Source: Anaeramoeba ignava
Lineage: Eukaryota; Metamonada; Anaeramoebidae
Length of the DNA stretch: 64,000 nucleotides
Reading direction: 5' to 3'
Assembly: GCA_028826165.1 (NCBI GenBank)
Contig: JAPDFW010000092.1
Coordinates: 186,001 to 250,000, forward strand
The notes under the pieces were generated by a model, which saw nothing but the letters and a program-made list of their open reading frames with translations, did no database searches and was not told where the DNA came from. Made by a program: the position numbers and the translations under genes. Below are positions 11,417 through 24,564 of the stretch, piece by piece (positions within the stretch are counted from its first letter, which is position 1; each line of letters begins with the position of its first letter).

Positions 11417-13039
11417 ATGAATGCAGATTTTGATTATCTTTTTAAAATATCTTTTCTTGGTGATTCTGGAGTTGGAAAATCAAGTTTAATTTATCGTTAT
11501 TCTGTATTTTATTTAAAAAGAAAATTTTATAAAAATAAATTTTAAATAAATCTTTCTTTATTTGTAATTGGATTTAAATCAAATTTAAAAGGATGGAACA
11601 TTTATAGATTCTTTTATTTCAACAATTGGGATTGATTTCGTAATTTAATTTCATATTTTTCTTCTTCAAATAAACCATAAAATAACAACAATTATTTTTC
11701 CTTTAATTTTTTTTCCTAAATTTCTTTTAAATTAGAAAATTAAAAAAATTGAAACAAACGGAAAAATTTTCAAACTTCAGCTTGTACATCTTTTTTTAAA
11801 CTTCAAATTCAATTTTAAACTTCAAATCAAAATCTAAATCTAAATCTAAATATAAATCTAAATCTAAATCTAAATCAAAATCTAAATCAAAATCAAAATC
11901 TAAATCTAAATCTAAATCTAAATCTAAATCTAAATCTAAATCTAAATCTAAATCTAAATCTAAATCTAAATCTAAATCTAAATCTAAATCTAAATCTAAA
12001 TCTAAATCTAAATCTAAAATCTAAATCAAAATCAAAATCTAAATCTAAATCTAAATCTAAATCTAAATCACAAATCAAAATCAAAAAATCTAAATCTAAA
12101 TCTAAATATAAATATAAATCAAAATCTAAATCTAAAATGCAAAATCTAAATGCAAAATCTAAAAAATCAAAATAAAAATAAAAATCAAAATCTAAAAAAT
12201 GCAAATCAAATGCAAATCTAAATCTAAATCTAAAATCAAATCTAAATCAAATCTAAATCAAAATCAAATCTAAATCAAAATAAATCTAAATCTAAATCCA
12301 AATCTAAATCTAAATCAAAATCAAAAATGCAAAATCAAGCTAAATTAAAAAATCAAATCTAAAATCCAAATAAATAAATCTAAAAATCTAAAATCAAAAT
12401 CTAAATCTAAATCTAAATCTAAATCTAAATCTAAATCTAAATCTAAATCTAAATCTAAATCTAAATCTAAATCTAAATCAAAATCTAAATCTAAATCTAA
12501 ATCTAAATCAAAATCAAAATCAAAATCAAAATCAAAATTAAAATTTCAAAAATTCAATTAAAAAAAGTGGGATTTAACAGGAAATGAAAGATTTAGGTTA
12601 ATTCCAAGATCTTTTTATAGAGGAGCACATGGAATTATGCTTCTTTATGATGTTACAAATCAAGATTCATTTGATAATCTTAAAAATTGGATTCAATCAA
12701 TTCAAGAAAAAGCACCTGAAAATGTAAATATTATTTTAGTAGGAACAAAAATTGATTTGGTTTCCAAAAAAGTTATTGATACAGAAACTGGAAAAGTAAA
12801 TTAAATTAATTCATAAATATAATTAATTCATAATTATAAATAATTTTATAAATTTAAAAAAAAAGAATTTTGCAGAACAACTTGGTTTTTCATTTTTTGA
12901 AATAAGTTCAAAAGAAAATATTAATGTTGATGAAGCTTTTCATCATTTTGTTCATCAAATTTATCAAAGAGTTAATCAAGATCCACAAAATAATCTTAAT
13001 TTGATTGAAAATCAAAAAAAAGAAAATTCTTGTTTTTAA
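11417..13039 (+). CDS. Rab1-like GTPase, array copy R12
   Basis: Exons 11417-11503, 11592-11639, 11736-11783, 12568-12795 and 12866-13039 give 194 residues. P-loop GDSGVGKSS, switch I TIGIDF, switch II WDLTGNERF, FYRGAHG, GTKID. G5 is EISSK rather than ETSSK. The tail ends NSCF with one Cys and no normal prenylation signal. Intron 3 is inflated to about 780 bp by a hexanucleotide AAATCT array. First intact member of subfamily B, which uses a Leu-Phe/Tyr-Lys start to the G domain as in Rab1. Confidence 0.88.
11826..12535. repeat. AAATCT hexanucleotide array in intron 3 of copy R12
   Basis: Long runs of AAATCT, interrupted by AAATCA units and short single-base gaps, fill the intron between exon 3 and exon 4. 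The purest blocks are 11891-12018 and 12401-12478. No other copy in the window carries this unit in intron 3. It is internal to a gene, so it is not a telomere. Confidence 0.9.
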
Positions 13040-13123
13040 TAATTATTTTTTTTTAATAAATATTTTTTTTGTTATTGAAATTTATTTTTCATTTTTCATT
13101 TTTTATTTTTCATTAAAAATTAA

Positions 13124-14088
13124 ATGAATCCTATTTTTAAAGAATATGATTATCTTTATAAAATTTTTTTAGTTGGTGATTCTGGAGTTGGAAAATCTTG
13201 TTTAATACTTAGATATTGTGTATTTTATTTATTAAATTGTTTATTAAATATTGAAATGAATCCAAAAATTTCAAATTAAAAAATTTTTTCATTTTAATTA
13301 TAACTTTTTTCAAACTTAATTTTAAAGGATGAAACATATACAGATTCTTATATTTCAACAATTGGAGTTGATTTTGTAAATGAATATTAATTTAATTCAA
13401 TTTTCAAAATTAAGAAAAAAAAAACAAATCAATTAAAAAAATCAATTAAAAAACAAATTGAATTAAAATTTGGATCAGAAAATCAGAACAACTGAATTAA
13501 ATGGAAAAACTTTTAAACTCCAAATTGTAAAATTCAAATTAAAAATTCAATTAAAAATTCAAATAAAAAAATTCAATAAAAAATTCAATCAAAAAAATTC
13601 AATTTATTAAAGTGGGATTTTGCAGGAACTCAAAGATTTTCTCCATATACAAGAACTTATTATAAAGGATCACACGGAATTTTACTTTTTTATGATATTA
13701 CAGATCAAAAATCATTTGATAATCTTAAAATTTGGATTAAAGAAATTCAAGATAAAGCAGATGATGGTGTAAATATTATGTTAATTGGAGCAAAATCAGA
13801 TTTAGTTTCAAAAAGAGTAATTGATACAGAAACTGGAGAAGTAAATTTTTTAATTTGAAAATTAAAAGAAATAATCCAAAAAAAATAATCCAAATAAAAT
13901 AGAAATTAGCAGAACAACTTGGTTATTCATTTTTTGAAATAAGTTCAAAAGAAAATATTAATGTTGATGAAGCTTTTGAATTATTAATAAATCAAATTTA
14001 TCAAAGAGTTAGTAAAACTACTCAACAAAACTCAAACAAAAAATCAAATTCAAATCAAAAAGAAAAAAAAGGATGCTTATTATTTTGA
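13124..14088 (+). CDS. Rab1-like GTPase, array copy R13
   Basis: Exons 13124-13219, 13328-13375, 13479-13526, 13613-13840 and 13903-14088 give 201 residues. Starts [13 protein letters not shown], close to the N terminus typical of Rab1. P-loop GDSGVGKSC, switch I TIGVDF, interswitch [11 protein letters not shown], switch [31 protein letters not shown]. Ends GCLLF, a CaaX box. Nearly identical to R14 except for the first 18 or so codons of exon 4. Confidence 0.92.
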
Positions 14089-14218
14089 ATTTATTTATTT
14101 TTTATTGAAGAATTTGAAATTATTTTTATTCTCAATTTTTTTGAAATTTTAATAAATATTTTTTTTGTTTTAAAATTTATTTTTCATTTTTCATTTTTTA
14201 TTTTTCATTAAAAATTAA

Positions 14219-15200
14219 ATGAATCCTATTTTTAAAGATTATGATTATCTTTATAAAATTTTTTTAGTTGGTGATTCTGGAGTTGGAAAATCTTGTTTAA
14301 TACTTAGATATTGTGTATTTTATTTATTAAATTGTTTATTAAATATTGAAATGAATCCAAAAATTTCAAATTAAAAAATTTCTTCATTTTAATTACAACT
14401 TTTTTCAAACTTAATTTTAAAGGATGAAACATATACAGATTCTTATATTTCAACAATTGGAGTTGATTTTGTAAATAAATATTAAATTAATTCAATTTCC
14501 AAAATTTAGAAAAAAAAAAAACAAATCAATTAAAAAAAATCAATTAAAAAACAAATTGAATTAAAATTTGGATCAGAAAATCAGAACAACTGAATTAAAT
14601 GGAAAAACTTTTAAACTCCAAATTGTAAAATTCAAATCAAAAATTCAATTAAAAATTCAATAAAAAAATTCAATAAAAAATTCAAAAAAAAATTCAAATC
14701 AAAAATGAATTCAAAAATAAAAAGTGGGATTTTCATTCAAGTGAAAGATATAGACCTGTTCCTCATTATTATTATAAAGGATCACATGGAATTTTACTTT
14801 TTTATGATATTACAGATCAACAATCATTTGATAATCTTAAAATTTGGATTAAAGAAATTCAAGATAAAGCAGATGATGGTGTAAATATTATGTTAATTGG
14901 AGCAAAATCAGATTTAGTTTCAAAAAGAGTAATTGATACAGAAACTGGAGAAGTAAATTTTTTAATTTGAAAATTAAAAGAAATAATCCAAAAAAAATAA
15001 TCCAAATAAAATAGAAATTAGCAGAACAACTTGGTTATTCATTTTTTGAAATAAGTTCAAAAGAAAATATTAATGTTGATGAAGCTTTTGAATCATTAAT
15101 AAATCAAATTTATCAAAGAGTTAGTAAAACTACTCAACAAAACTCAAACAAAAAATCAAATTCAAATCAAAAAAGAAAAAAAGGATGCTTATTATTTTGA
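14219..15200 (+). CDS. Rab1-like GTPase, array copy R14, switch II variant of R13
   Basis: Exons 14219-14314, 14423-14470, 14577-14624, 14725-14952 and 15015-15200 give 201 residues. Exons 1-3 and the body of exon 4 match R13 almost base for base, introns included. Switch II instead reads [19 protein letters not shown], so the DxxG glycine is gone. Exon 5 differs by single substitutions and ends GCLLF. The contrast with R13 is the clearest example of change restricted to the effector face. Confidence 0.9.
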
Positions 15201-15331
15201 ATTTATTTATTTTTTATTGAAGAATTTGAAATTATTTTCATTCTCAATTTTTTTGAAATTTTAATAAATATTTTTTTTGTTATTAAAATTTATTTTTCAT
15301 TTTTCATTTTTTATTTTTCATTAAAAATTAA

Positions 15332-16737
15332 ATGAATCCTATTTTTAAGGAATATGATTATCTTTATAAAATTCTATTAGTTGGTGATTCTGGAGCTGGA
15401 AAATCTTGTTTAGTACTTAGATATTGTGTATTTTATTTATTAAATTGTTTATTAAATATTGAAATGAATCCAAAAATTTCAAATTAAAAAATTTTTTCAT
15501 TTTAATTACAACTTTTTTCAAACTTAATTTTAAAGGATGAAACATATACAGATTCTTATATTTCAACAATTGGAGTTGATTTTGTAAATAAATATTAAAT
15601 TAATTCAATTTCCAAAATTTGGAAAAAAAAACAAATCAATTAAAAAAATCAATTAAAAAACAAATTGAATTAAAATTTGGATCAGAAGACAAGAACATTT
15701 GAATTAAATGGAGATACAATCAAACTTCAAATTGTAAAATTCAAATTATAAAAAATTAAATCATAAATCAAATCATAAATCAAATTATAAATCAAATTAT
15801 AAATTAAATTATAAATTAAATCATAAATCAAATTATAAATCAAATCATAAATTGAATCATAAATTGAATCATAAATCAAATCATAAATTGAATTATAAAT
15901 CAAATCATAAATTAAATTATAAATCAAATCATAAATTAAATTATAAATTAAATTATAAATCAAATTATAAATTAAATTATAAATTAAATCATAAATTGAA
16001 TCATAAATTGAATCATAAATTAAATCATAAATTAAATTATAAATTAAATCATAAATCAAATTATAAATTAAATCATAAATTAAATCATAAATTAAATCAT
16101 AAATCAAATCATAAATCAAATCATAAATTAAATTATAAATCAAATTATAAATTAAATCATAAATTAAATCATAAATTAAATCATAAATCAAATCATAAAT
16201 CAAATCATAAATTAAATTATAAAAAATCAAATTATTAAAAGTGGGATACAGCAGGAGCTGAAAGATTTAGAACAATAATATCTTCTTATTATAGAGGAGC
16301 AAATGGAATTATGCTTATTTATGATGTTACAGATCAAGATTCATTTGATAATATTAAAACTTGGATTAAAGATATTCAAGAAAAAGCACCAGATGATGCA
16401 AATATTATGTTAATTGGAACAAAAATTGATTTAGTTTCAAAAAGAGTAGTTGATACAGAAACTGGAAAAGTAATTTCTAAAATTGAAAGAAATCCAAATA
16501 TTAAATAAATATTTAAATAAATATTAAATAAATATTAAATAATAAAAATAGAAATTAGCAGAACAACTTGGTTATTCATTTTTTGAAACAAGTTCAAAAG
16601 AAAATATTAATGTTGATGAAGCTTTTGAATCATTAGGAAATCAAATTTATCAAAGAGTTAAACAAATTCCTCAACAAAAGCCAATTCCAACTCCAATTAA
16701 AAAAGTTGAAGAAAAAAAAGGATGCTTATTATTTTGA
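15332..16737 (+). CDS. Rab1-like GTPase, array copy R15
   Basis: Exons 15332-15427, 15536-15583, 15686-15733, 16242-16469 and 16552-16737 give 201 residues. P-loop GDSGAGKSC, switch I TIGVDF, interswitch [16 protein letters not shown], switch [34 protein letters not shown], tail with a Pro-rich stretch and GCLLF. Apart from Ala at the Gln position it is the most canonical switch II in subfamily B. Intron 3 holds a 500-bp minisatellite. Confidence 0.92.
15745..16233. repeat. Minisatellite of 10-bp-type AAATCATAAATT / AAATTATAAATC units, intron 3 of R15
   Basis: Roughly 480 bp of alternating ATAAATTAAATC and ATAAATCAAATT units fill the intron. Both strands read as open low-complexity frames (Asn-His-Lys-Leu on +, Ile-Tyr-Asp-Leu on -). 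These frames are a by-product of the repeat period and not genes. Confidence 0.85.
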
Positions 16738-16860
16738 ATTTATTTATTTCCAAATTTTGTATTGAAAGAATTTAAAAAAATAAAACAAAATTTAATTATT
16801 GTTTAAAAAAAAAATATTTCTGTTTTGATTTTGATTTTGATTTTAATAATTTATTTCTAA

Positions 16861-16938
16861 AAAAAAAAAGTGGAATAAAAAATGAAAGAAAAATGAAAAA
16901 AAAATTGATTTTCATTTTTTTTTTAATTTTGAAATTAA
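16861..16938. promoter_or_regulatory. Leader with AAAGTGGAATAAAAAATGAAAG block upstream of R16, shared with R21
   Basis: An A-run, a GTGGAATAAAA motif and a T-rich TTTTCATTTTT stretch precede the ATG of R16. The same block, almost unchanged, lies at about 23068-23145 before R21, so these two genes share their 5' flank. Role as promoter is inferred only from position and conservation. Confidence 0.4.
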
Positions 16939-18176
16939 ATGGAAATTCAAAAAGATTATGATTATAAAATCAATATTCTTTTAGTTGGAGATTATAGAGT
17001 TGGGAAATCAAGTTTAAGTCTTCGTTATTTTGTATTTTAATTATTATTTTAATTTATCAATAAAAAAATGAAAAAATGAAAAAATTTATAATTAAAATAA
17101 TTCAATAAAAAAATATAAAAACTGAATACATTTTTAAAAGGAAGATAAATTTCAAGATTCTTATATTTCAACTATTGGAGTTGATTTTGTAAGTAAATTA
17201 TAATTTAAAACAATTAATTTATTAACCAAACAATTTAAAAATTATAAAAAACAAAATATAAATCAAAAAATCAAAACAAAAGAAACTTAAAACAATTGAA
17301 ATGAATGAAAAGATTTTCAAATTTCTTGTTGTAAATAATTTAAAAGAAAATAAATGGAAAAAATAATATTCAAATTAAAAGAAAAATATTCAAATCAAAA
17401 AATCAAAAAATAAATGAAATTATTTTTTTCCAAAATTTTATAAAAAGTGGGATTATCAACCAGCTGAAAGATTTTGGGAAATGCCAAGTAATTATTATAG
17501 AGGAGCACATGGAATTATGATTCTTTATGATACTACAAATCAACAATCATTTGATAATATTAAAAAATGGATAAAACAAATTCAAAATTATGCAAAAAAT
17601 GATGTAAATATTATTTTAATTGGAACAAAAATTGATTTAGTTTCTCAAAAAGTAATTGATACAGAAACTGGAAAAGTATTTTTTAAATTGAAAGAAATCC
17701 AAATATTAAATAAATATTAAATAAATATTAAATAAATATCAAATAAATATTAAATATTTAAATAAATATTAAATAAATATTTAAATAAATATTAAATAAA
17801 TATTAAATAAATATTAAATAAATATTAAATAAATATTAAATAAATATTAAATAAATATTAAATAAATATTAAATAAAAATTCAATAAATATTAAATAAAT
17901 ATTTAAATAAATATTAAATAAATATTAAATAAATATTTAAATAAATATTAAATAAATATTAAATAATAAAAATAGAAATTAGCAGAACAACTTGGTTATT
18001 CATTTTTTGAAACAAGTTCAAAAGAAAATATTAATGTTAATGAAGCTTTTGAAACTTTTTTTAAACAAACTGGAACAAGAGTTGTTCAAACAAATTCAAA
18101 TCAAAATTCAAACACAATTTCAAATTCCATTTCAATTTCAAATCAAAAAGATAAAAAAGAATGTTTATTATTTTGA
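16939..18176 (+). CDS. Rab1-like GTPase, array copy R16
   Basis: Exons 16939-17031, 17141-17188, 17283-17330, 17448-17675 and 17976-18176 give 205 residues. Starts MEIQKDYDYK. P-loop GDYRVGKSS, exon 2 [16 protein letters not shown], interswitch as in subfamily A (EMNEKIFKFLV), switch II WDYQPAERFWEMPSNYYRG with no DxxG Gly, GTKID, ETSSK, tail ECLLF. It looks like a chimera: subfamily A-type exons 1-3 with a subfamily B CaaX tail. Paralogue of R21 about 6.2 kb to the right. Confidence 0.88.
17690..17970. repeat. 11-bp AAATATTAAAT array, intron 4 of R16
   Basis: Tandem units of about 11 bp (ATAAATATTAA) with occasional TTTAAATA variants. The same unit fills intron 4 of R17, R20, R21, R24 and R25 and is shorter in R22 and R23, but is absent from intron 4 of R2-R15 apart from a short stretch in R15. 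Confidence 0.88.
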
Positions 18177-18264
18177 ATTTTATTTATTTTTGTTTACAAT
18201 CCAAAAAATCATTTTTCATTTTTTCATTTTTTCATTTTTTCATTTTTTTTAAAATTTAAATTAA

Positions 18265-19515
18265 ATGAATTATAAAAAAGATTATGATTATATTTTCAAA
18301 ATTTTTTTAGTTGGTAATTATGGAGTTGGAAAAACAAGTTTATTAACTAGATATACTGTATTTGATTTATTCAAAATTTTTTTAAAATCAAATTTTCTAT
18401 ATTAAAAATTTTTTCATTTAAATTATAACTCTTTCCAAAATTAATTTTAAAGGATGGAAACTTTACAAATTCGTATAACTCAACAATTGGATTTGATTTT
18501 GTAAATGAATATTAATTTAATTAAATTTTCAAAATTCAAAAAATTAAAAAAAATTAATTCAAAAAATTAATTCAAAAAAAAATTAAATTAAAAACAATTT
18601 GGATTAAAAATTAAATTAGAAAATTAAAACATTTGAATTAAATGGAAAAATTTTCAAACTTCAAATTGTAAAATTTTTATATCAAAAAAATCAAAAAATC
18701 AAAATCAAAATTAAAAATCAAAATCAAAATCAAAATCAAAATCAAAATCAAAATCAAAATCAAAATCAAAATCAAAATCAAAATGAAAAAATCAAAATTA
18801 ATAAAAGTGGGACCCAACAGGAGCTGAAAGATTTTTAACAATAACAAGATCTTATTATAGAGGAACAAGTGGAGTGATTCTCTTTTATGATGTTACAGAT
18901 CAACAATCATTTAATGATCTTAAAGATTGGATAAAAGAAATTCAAGATAAAGCAGATGATAATGTAAATATTATGTTAATTGGAACAAAATCGGATTTAG
19001 TTTCTCAAAAAGTAATTGATACAGAAACTGGAAAAGTATTTTTGAAATTGAAAGAAATTCAAATATTCAATAAATATTAAATAAATAATAAATAAATATT
19101 TCAATAAATATTTCAATAAAAATTCAATAAATATTAAATAAATATCAAATAGATATTAAATAAATATTTCAATAAATATTAAATAAATATTTCAATAAAT
19201 ATTAAATAAATATTTAATAGATATTAAATAAATATTCAATAAATATTAAATAAATATTAAATAAATATTTAAATAGATATTAAATAAATATCAAATAAAT
19301 ATTAAATAAATATTAAATAAAAATAAAAGAATTTTGCAGAACAACTTGGTTATTCATTTTTTGAAACAAGTTCAAAAGAAAATATTAATGTTGATGAAGC
19401 TTTTGAATCATTAACAAATCAAATTTATCAAAGAGTAAAACAAATTCCTCAAGAAAAGTCAAATCAAATCAAAAAAGAAAAAGATGATGAAAAAAAAGGA
19501 TGTTTATTATTTTGA
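18265..19515 (+). CDS. Rab1-like GTPase, array copy R17
   Basis: Exons 18265-18357, 18453-18500, 18620-18667, 18808-19035 and 19330-19515 give 200 residues. P-loop GNYGVGKTS (Asp of GDxGVGK changed to Asn), switch I TIGFDF, interswitch [11 protein letters not shown], switch II WDPTGAERF, YYRGTSG, GTKSD, ETSSK, tail GCLLF. Intron 3 contains a short CAAAAT array (18700-18785) and intron 4 the 11-bp ATAAATATTAA array (19060-19320). Confidence 0.9.
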
Positions 19516-19642
19516 ATTTATTAATTAATTTATTTAGGAATTTGGGATTATTTTTTTATTCACAATTTTTGAATAAATGAAAAATATTTTTTAAAAAGAA
19601 ATCATTTTTTCATTTTTTCATTTTTTTTAAAAACAAAATTAA

Positions 19643-20681
<1,039 letters not shown>

Positions 20682-20791
20682 AAATTTATTTTTAGAATTG
20701 GATTATTTTTATTCAAATTTTTGAATAAATGAAAATATTTTTAAAAAGAAAATCATTTTTCATTTTTCATTTTCAAAAACAAAATCATTAA

Positions 20792-21590
20792 ATGAATTAT
20801 CAAACAGATTATGATTATCTTTTTAAAGAGCTTTTTATTGGTGATACTGGAGTTGGAAAATCATGGTTTTATGCTTAGATATACTCTATTCAAAATTTTT
20901 CAAATCAAATTTTCCAAAACAATTTTAATTTAAATTATAACTTTTTCCAAAATTATTTTAAAGGATGAACTTATACATGTTATTTTATTTCAACAATTGG
21001 AATTGATTTTGTAAATGAATATTAAATTAATTCAATTTTCAAAATTTGGAAAAATTTTTAACTAAAAATTAAATTAAAAATTAAATTAAAAACAATTTGA
21101 TTAAAAACAATTTGAATTAAAAATTAAATTAGAAAATTAAATAATTTGATTTAAAATAAAAAATTGAAATTTATATTAAAATTTTAAATAAAAAAATCAA
21201 AAGAACAATCAAAATCATTTTTGAAAAATCAAAAAAAAATAAAAATGAAAAATCTTTTGAATCAAAATCAAATCAAAAATCAAAAAATAAAAACAAAAAT
21301 CAAAATCAAAATCAAAATCAAAATCAAAAATAAAAATCAAAAATTAAATTGAAGAAAAAGGATGATCCATTATTTTGAAATTGAAAGATTTACAATAACA
21401 AAGGTTCTCCTTTTTAATCATTTTTCATTTTTCATTTACAAATCATTTTTCATTTTTAAAATTTAAATAAATTAAATTAAATTACCAAGAAAATTATCAG
21501 ATGATGCAAATATTATTTTAATTGGAACAAAATCGGATTTAGTTTCTCAAAAGAGTTAATTGATACAGATATGAAAAGTATTTTTTTAAA
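20792..21590 (+). pseudogene. Rab1-like GTPase relic R19, scrambled
   Basis: Exon 1 (20792-) copies R18 but shifts frame after GDTGVGKS and stops at 20876-20878. Exon 2 remnant at about 20965-21012 keeps STIGIDF and its donor. An exon 3 remnant lies near 21132-21180. Then pieces of exon 5 and exon 4 appear out of order (about 21350-21410), and a later exon 4 piece at 21485-21580 carries [11 protein letters not shown]. Not functional as read. Confidence 0.75.
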
Positions 21591-21799
21591 TTGAAAAAAT
21601 CCAAATTTTCAAATAAATATTTCAATAAATTTTATATTTCAATAACTTTTCCCAATATTATTTAAAAGGATGGAACTTTTAAATAAATATTAATTAAATG
21701 AATATTAAATTAATTCAATTTTCAAAATTTAAAAAATTTATTCAAAAAAAATTAAATTAAAAACAATTTGAAAATAATTTGGATTAAAAATTGAATTAG

Positions 21800-22943
21800 A
21801 AAATCAAAAGATTTGAATTAAATGAAAAACAATTCAAACTTCAAATTGTAAAATTTTTAAATCAAAAAATCAAAAAAATCAAAATCAAAATCAAAATCAA
21901 AATCAAAATCAAAATCAAAATCAAAATCAAAAATAAAAATCAAAATCAAAATCAAAATCAAAATCAAAATTAAAATCAAAATCAAAAATTAAATTAATAA
22001 AAGTGGGATCCATCAGGAAGTGAAAGATTTAGAACAATAACAAGAGGTTATTATAGAGGAGCACATGGAATTATTCTTATTTATGATGTTACAAATCAAA
22101 ATTCATTTGATAATCTTAAAACTTGGATTAAAGAAATTCAAGAAAAAGCATCAGATGATGTGAATGTTATGCTAATTGGAACAAAATCGGATTTAGTTTC
22201 TCAAAGAGTAATTGATACAGAAACTGGAAAAGTATTTTTTAAATTGAAAGAAATCCAAATATTTCAATAAATATTTCAATAAATATTTCAATAAATATCA
22301 AATAAATATTTAATAAATATTAAATAAATATTCCAAATAAATATTTAAATAAATATTAAATAAATATTTCAATAAATATTCAAATAAATATTAAATAAAT
22401 ATCAAATAAATATTAAATAAATATTGAATAAATATTTAAATAGATATTAAATAAATATTTAAATAAATATTAAATAAATATTTCAAATAAATATCAAATA
22501 AATATTAAAATAAATATTAAATAAATATCAAATAAATATTAAATAAATATTAAATAAATATTAAATAAATATTAAATAAATATTAAATAAATATTAAATA
22601 AATATTAAATAAATATTAAATAAATATTAAATAAATATTAAACAAATATTTAAATAAATATTAAATAAATATTAAATAAATATTCAATAAATATTAAATA
22701 AATATTAAATAAATATTTAAATAAATATTAAATAAATATTAAATAAAAATAAAATAGAAATTAGCAGAACAACTTGGTTATTCATTTTTTGAAACAAGTT
22801 CAAAAGAAAATATTAATATTGATGAAGCTTTTGAATCATTAACAAATCAAATTTATCAAAGAATAAAACAAATTCCTCAACAAAAGCCAATTCCAACTCC
22901 AATTAAAAAAGTTGAAGAAAAAAAAGGATGTTTATTATTTTGA
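21800..22943 (+). pseudogene. Rab1-like GTPase R20: intact exons 3-5, no exons 1-2
   Basis: Exon 3 (21800-21847) is identical to exon 3 of R18. Exon 4 (22004-22231) reads WDPSGSERFRTITRGYYRG, GTKSD, and exon 5 (22758-22943) ends GCLLF with a Pro-rich linker like R15. Upstream only an exon 2 scrap (about 21660-21700) is left. R18 exons 1-3 plus R20 exons 4-5 would make one complete gene, so the region may be a single gene torn apart by an internal duplication. Alternatively a very long intron could still join them; I consider that unlikely but not excluded. Confidence 0.7.
22255..22750. repeat. 11-bp ATAAATATTAA array, intron 4 of R20
   Basis: About 490 bp of the 11-bp unit with TTTC and TTCC variants at the start, followed by a pure block (22510-22650). 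It is the longest intron 4 array after that of R24. Confidence 0.88.
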
Positions 22944-23145
22944 ATTTTATTTATTTCCAAATTTTGTATTGAAAGAATTTAAAAAAATAAAACAAAATTT
23001 AATTATTGTTTAAAAAAAAATTATTTCTGTTTTGGATTTTGATTTTAATTTTGATAATTTATTTCTAAAAAAAAAAGTGGAATAAAAAATGAAAGAAAAA
23101 TGAAAAAAAATTGATTTTCATTTTTTTTTTTCATTTTGGAATTAA

Positions 23146-24420
23146 ATGGAAATTCAAAAAGATTATGATTATGTCATTAAAATTCTTTTAGTTGGAGATC
23201 ATGGAGTTGGGAAATCAAGTTTAAGTCTTCGTTATTTTGTATTTTAATTATTAATTTAATTTATCAATAAAAAAATGAAAAAATGAAAAAATTTATAATT
23301 AAAATAATTCAATAAAAAAATATAAAAATTGAATACATTTTTAAAAGGAAGATAAATTTCAAGATTCTTATATTTCAACTATTGGAGTTGATTTTGTAAG
23401 TAAATTATAATTTAAAACAATTAATTTATTAACCAAACAATTTAAAAATTATAAAAAACAAAATATAAATTAAAAAATCAAAACAAAAGAAACTTAAAAC
23501 AATTGAAATGAATGAAAAGATTTTCAAATTTCTTGTTGTAAATAATTTAAAAGAAAATAAATGGAAAAAATAATATTCAAATTAAAAGAAAAATATTCAA
23601 ATCAAAAAATCAAAAAATAAATGAAATTATTTTTTTCCAAAATTTTATAAAAAGTGGGATTATCAACCAACTGAAAGATTTAGGCCAATTCCAAGTAGTT
23701 ATTATAGAGGAGCACATGGAATTATGATTCTTTATGATACTACAAATCAACAATCATTTGATAATATTAAAAAATGGATAAAACAAATTCAAGATTATGC
23801 AAAAAATGATGTTAATATTATTTTAATTGGAACAAAAATAGATTTAGTTTCTCAAAAAGTAATTGATACAGAAACTGGAGAAGTATTTTTTAAATTGAAA
23901 GAAATCCAAATATTAAATAAATATTAAATAAATATTAAATAAATATTAAATAAATATTTAAATAAATATTAAATAAATATCAAATAAATATTAAATAAAT
24001 ATTTAAATAAATATTAAATAAATATTAAATAAATATTAAATAAATATTAAATAAATATTAAATAAATATTAAATAAATATTTAAATAAATATTCCAAATA
24101 AATATTCCAAATAAATATTAAAATAAATATTAAATAAATATTCAAATAAATATCAAATAAATATTAAATGAATATCAAATAAATATTAAATAAATATTAA
24201 ATAAAATGAAATTAAAGAACAAATAAATTATTCAAATAAAACAATAAAGTTAAATTAAAATAAAATAGAAATTAGCAGAATAACTTGTTATTCATTTTTG
24301 AATCATTAAAAAATCAAATTTATCAAAAGACAAAAACAATTTCAAACAAATTCAAATCAAAATTCAAAATCAAATCAAAATTCAAATCAAAAAGATAAAA
24401 AAGGATGTTTATTATTTTAA
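23146..24420 (+). pseudogene. Rab1-like GTPase R21, exon 5 broken (paralogue of R16)
   Basis: Exons 1-4 (23146-23238, 23348-23395, 23490-23537, 23655-23882) are intact: GDHGVGKSS, TIGVDF, switch II WDYQPTERFRPIPSSYYRG, GTKID. Exon 5 starts at 24269 with KLAE and then meets TAA at 24281-24283. The ETSSKENIN segment is deleted, although the Asn/Gln linker and the GCLLF end (TAA 24418-24420) remain in another frame. Exons 1-4 and introns 1-3 are almost identical to R16, differing chiefly in switch II and in the two residues before GVGK. Confidence 0.8.
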
Positions 24421-24564
24421 GTTTATTTATTAATTAATTTAAGAATTCGGGATTATTTTTTATTCACAATTTTTTGAATAAATGAAAAATATTTTTTAAA
24501 AAGAAATCATTTTTTCATTTTTTCATTTTTTCATTTTTTTTTAAATTTAAATAAATTGAATTAA

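Noticed and set aside
11826-12535. AAATCT array as a telomere or chromosome end
   Set aside because: It is flanked on both sides by exons of one gene in correct order and is imperfect.
15727-16238. ORFs on both strands with Asn-His-Lys-Leu and Ile-Tyr-Asp-Leu repeats
   Set aside because: They lie wholly in intron 3 of copy R15 and come from the repeat period.
17690-17970. CRISPR-like array in the regularly spaced AT repeats
   Set aside because: There are no unique spacers; units are 11 bp and contiguous, and the genome is eukaryotic.
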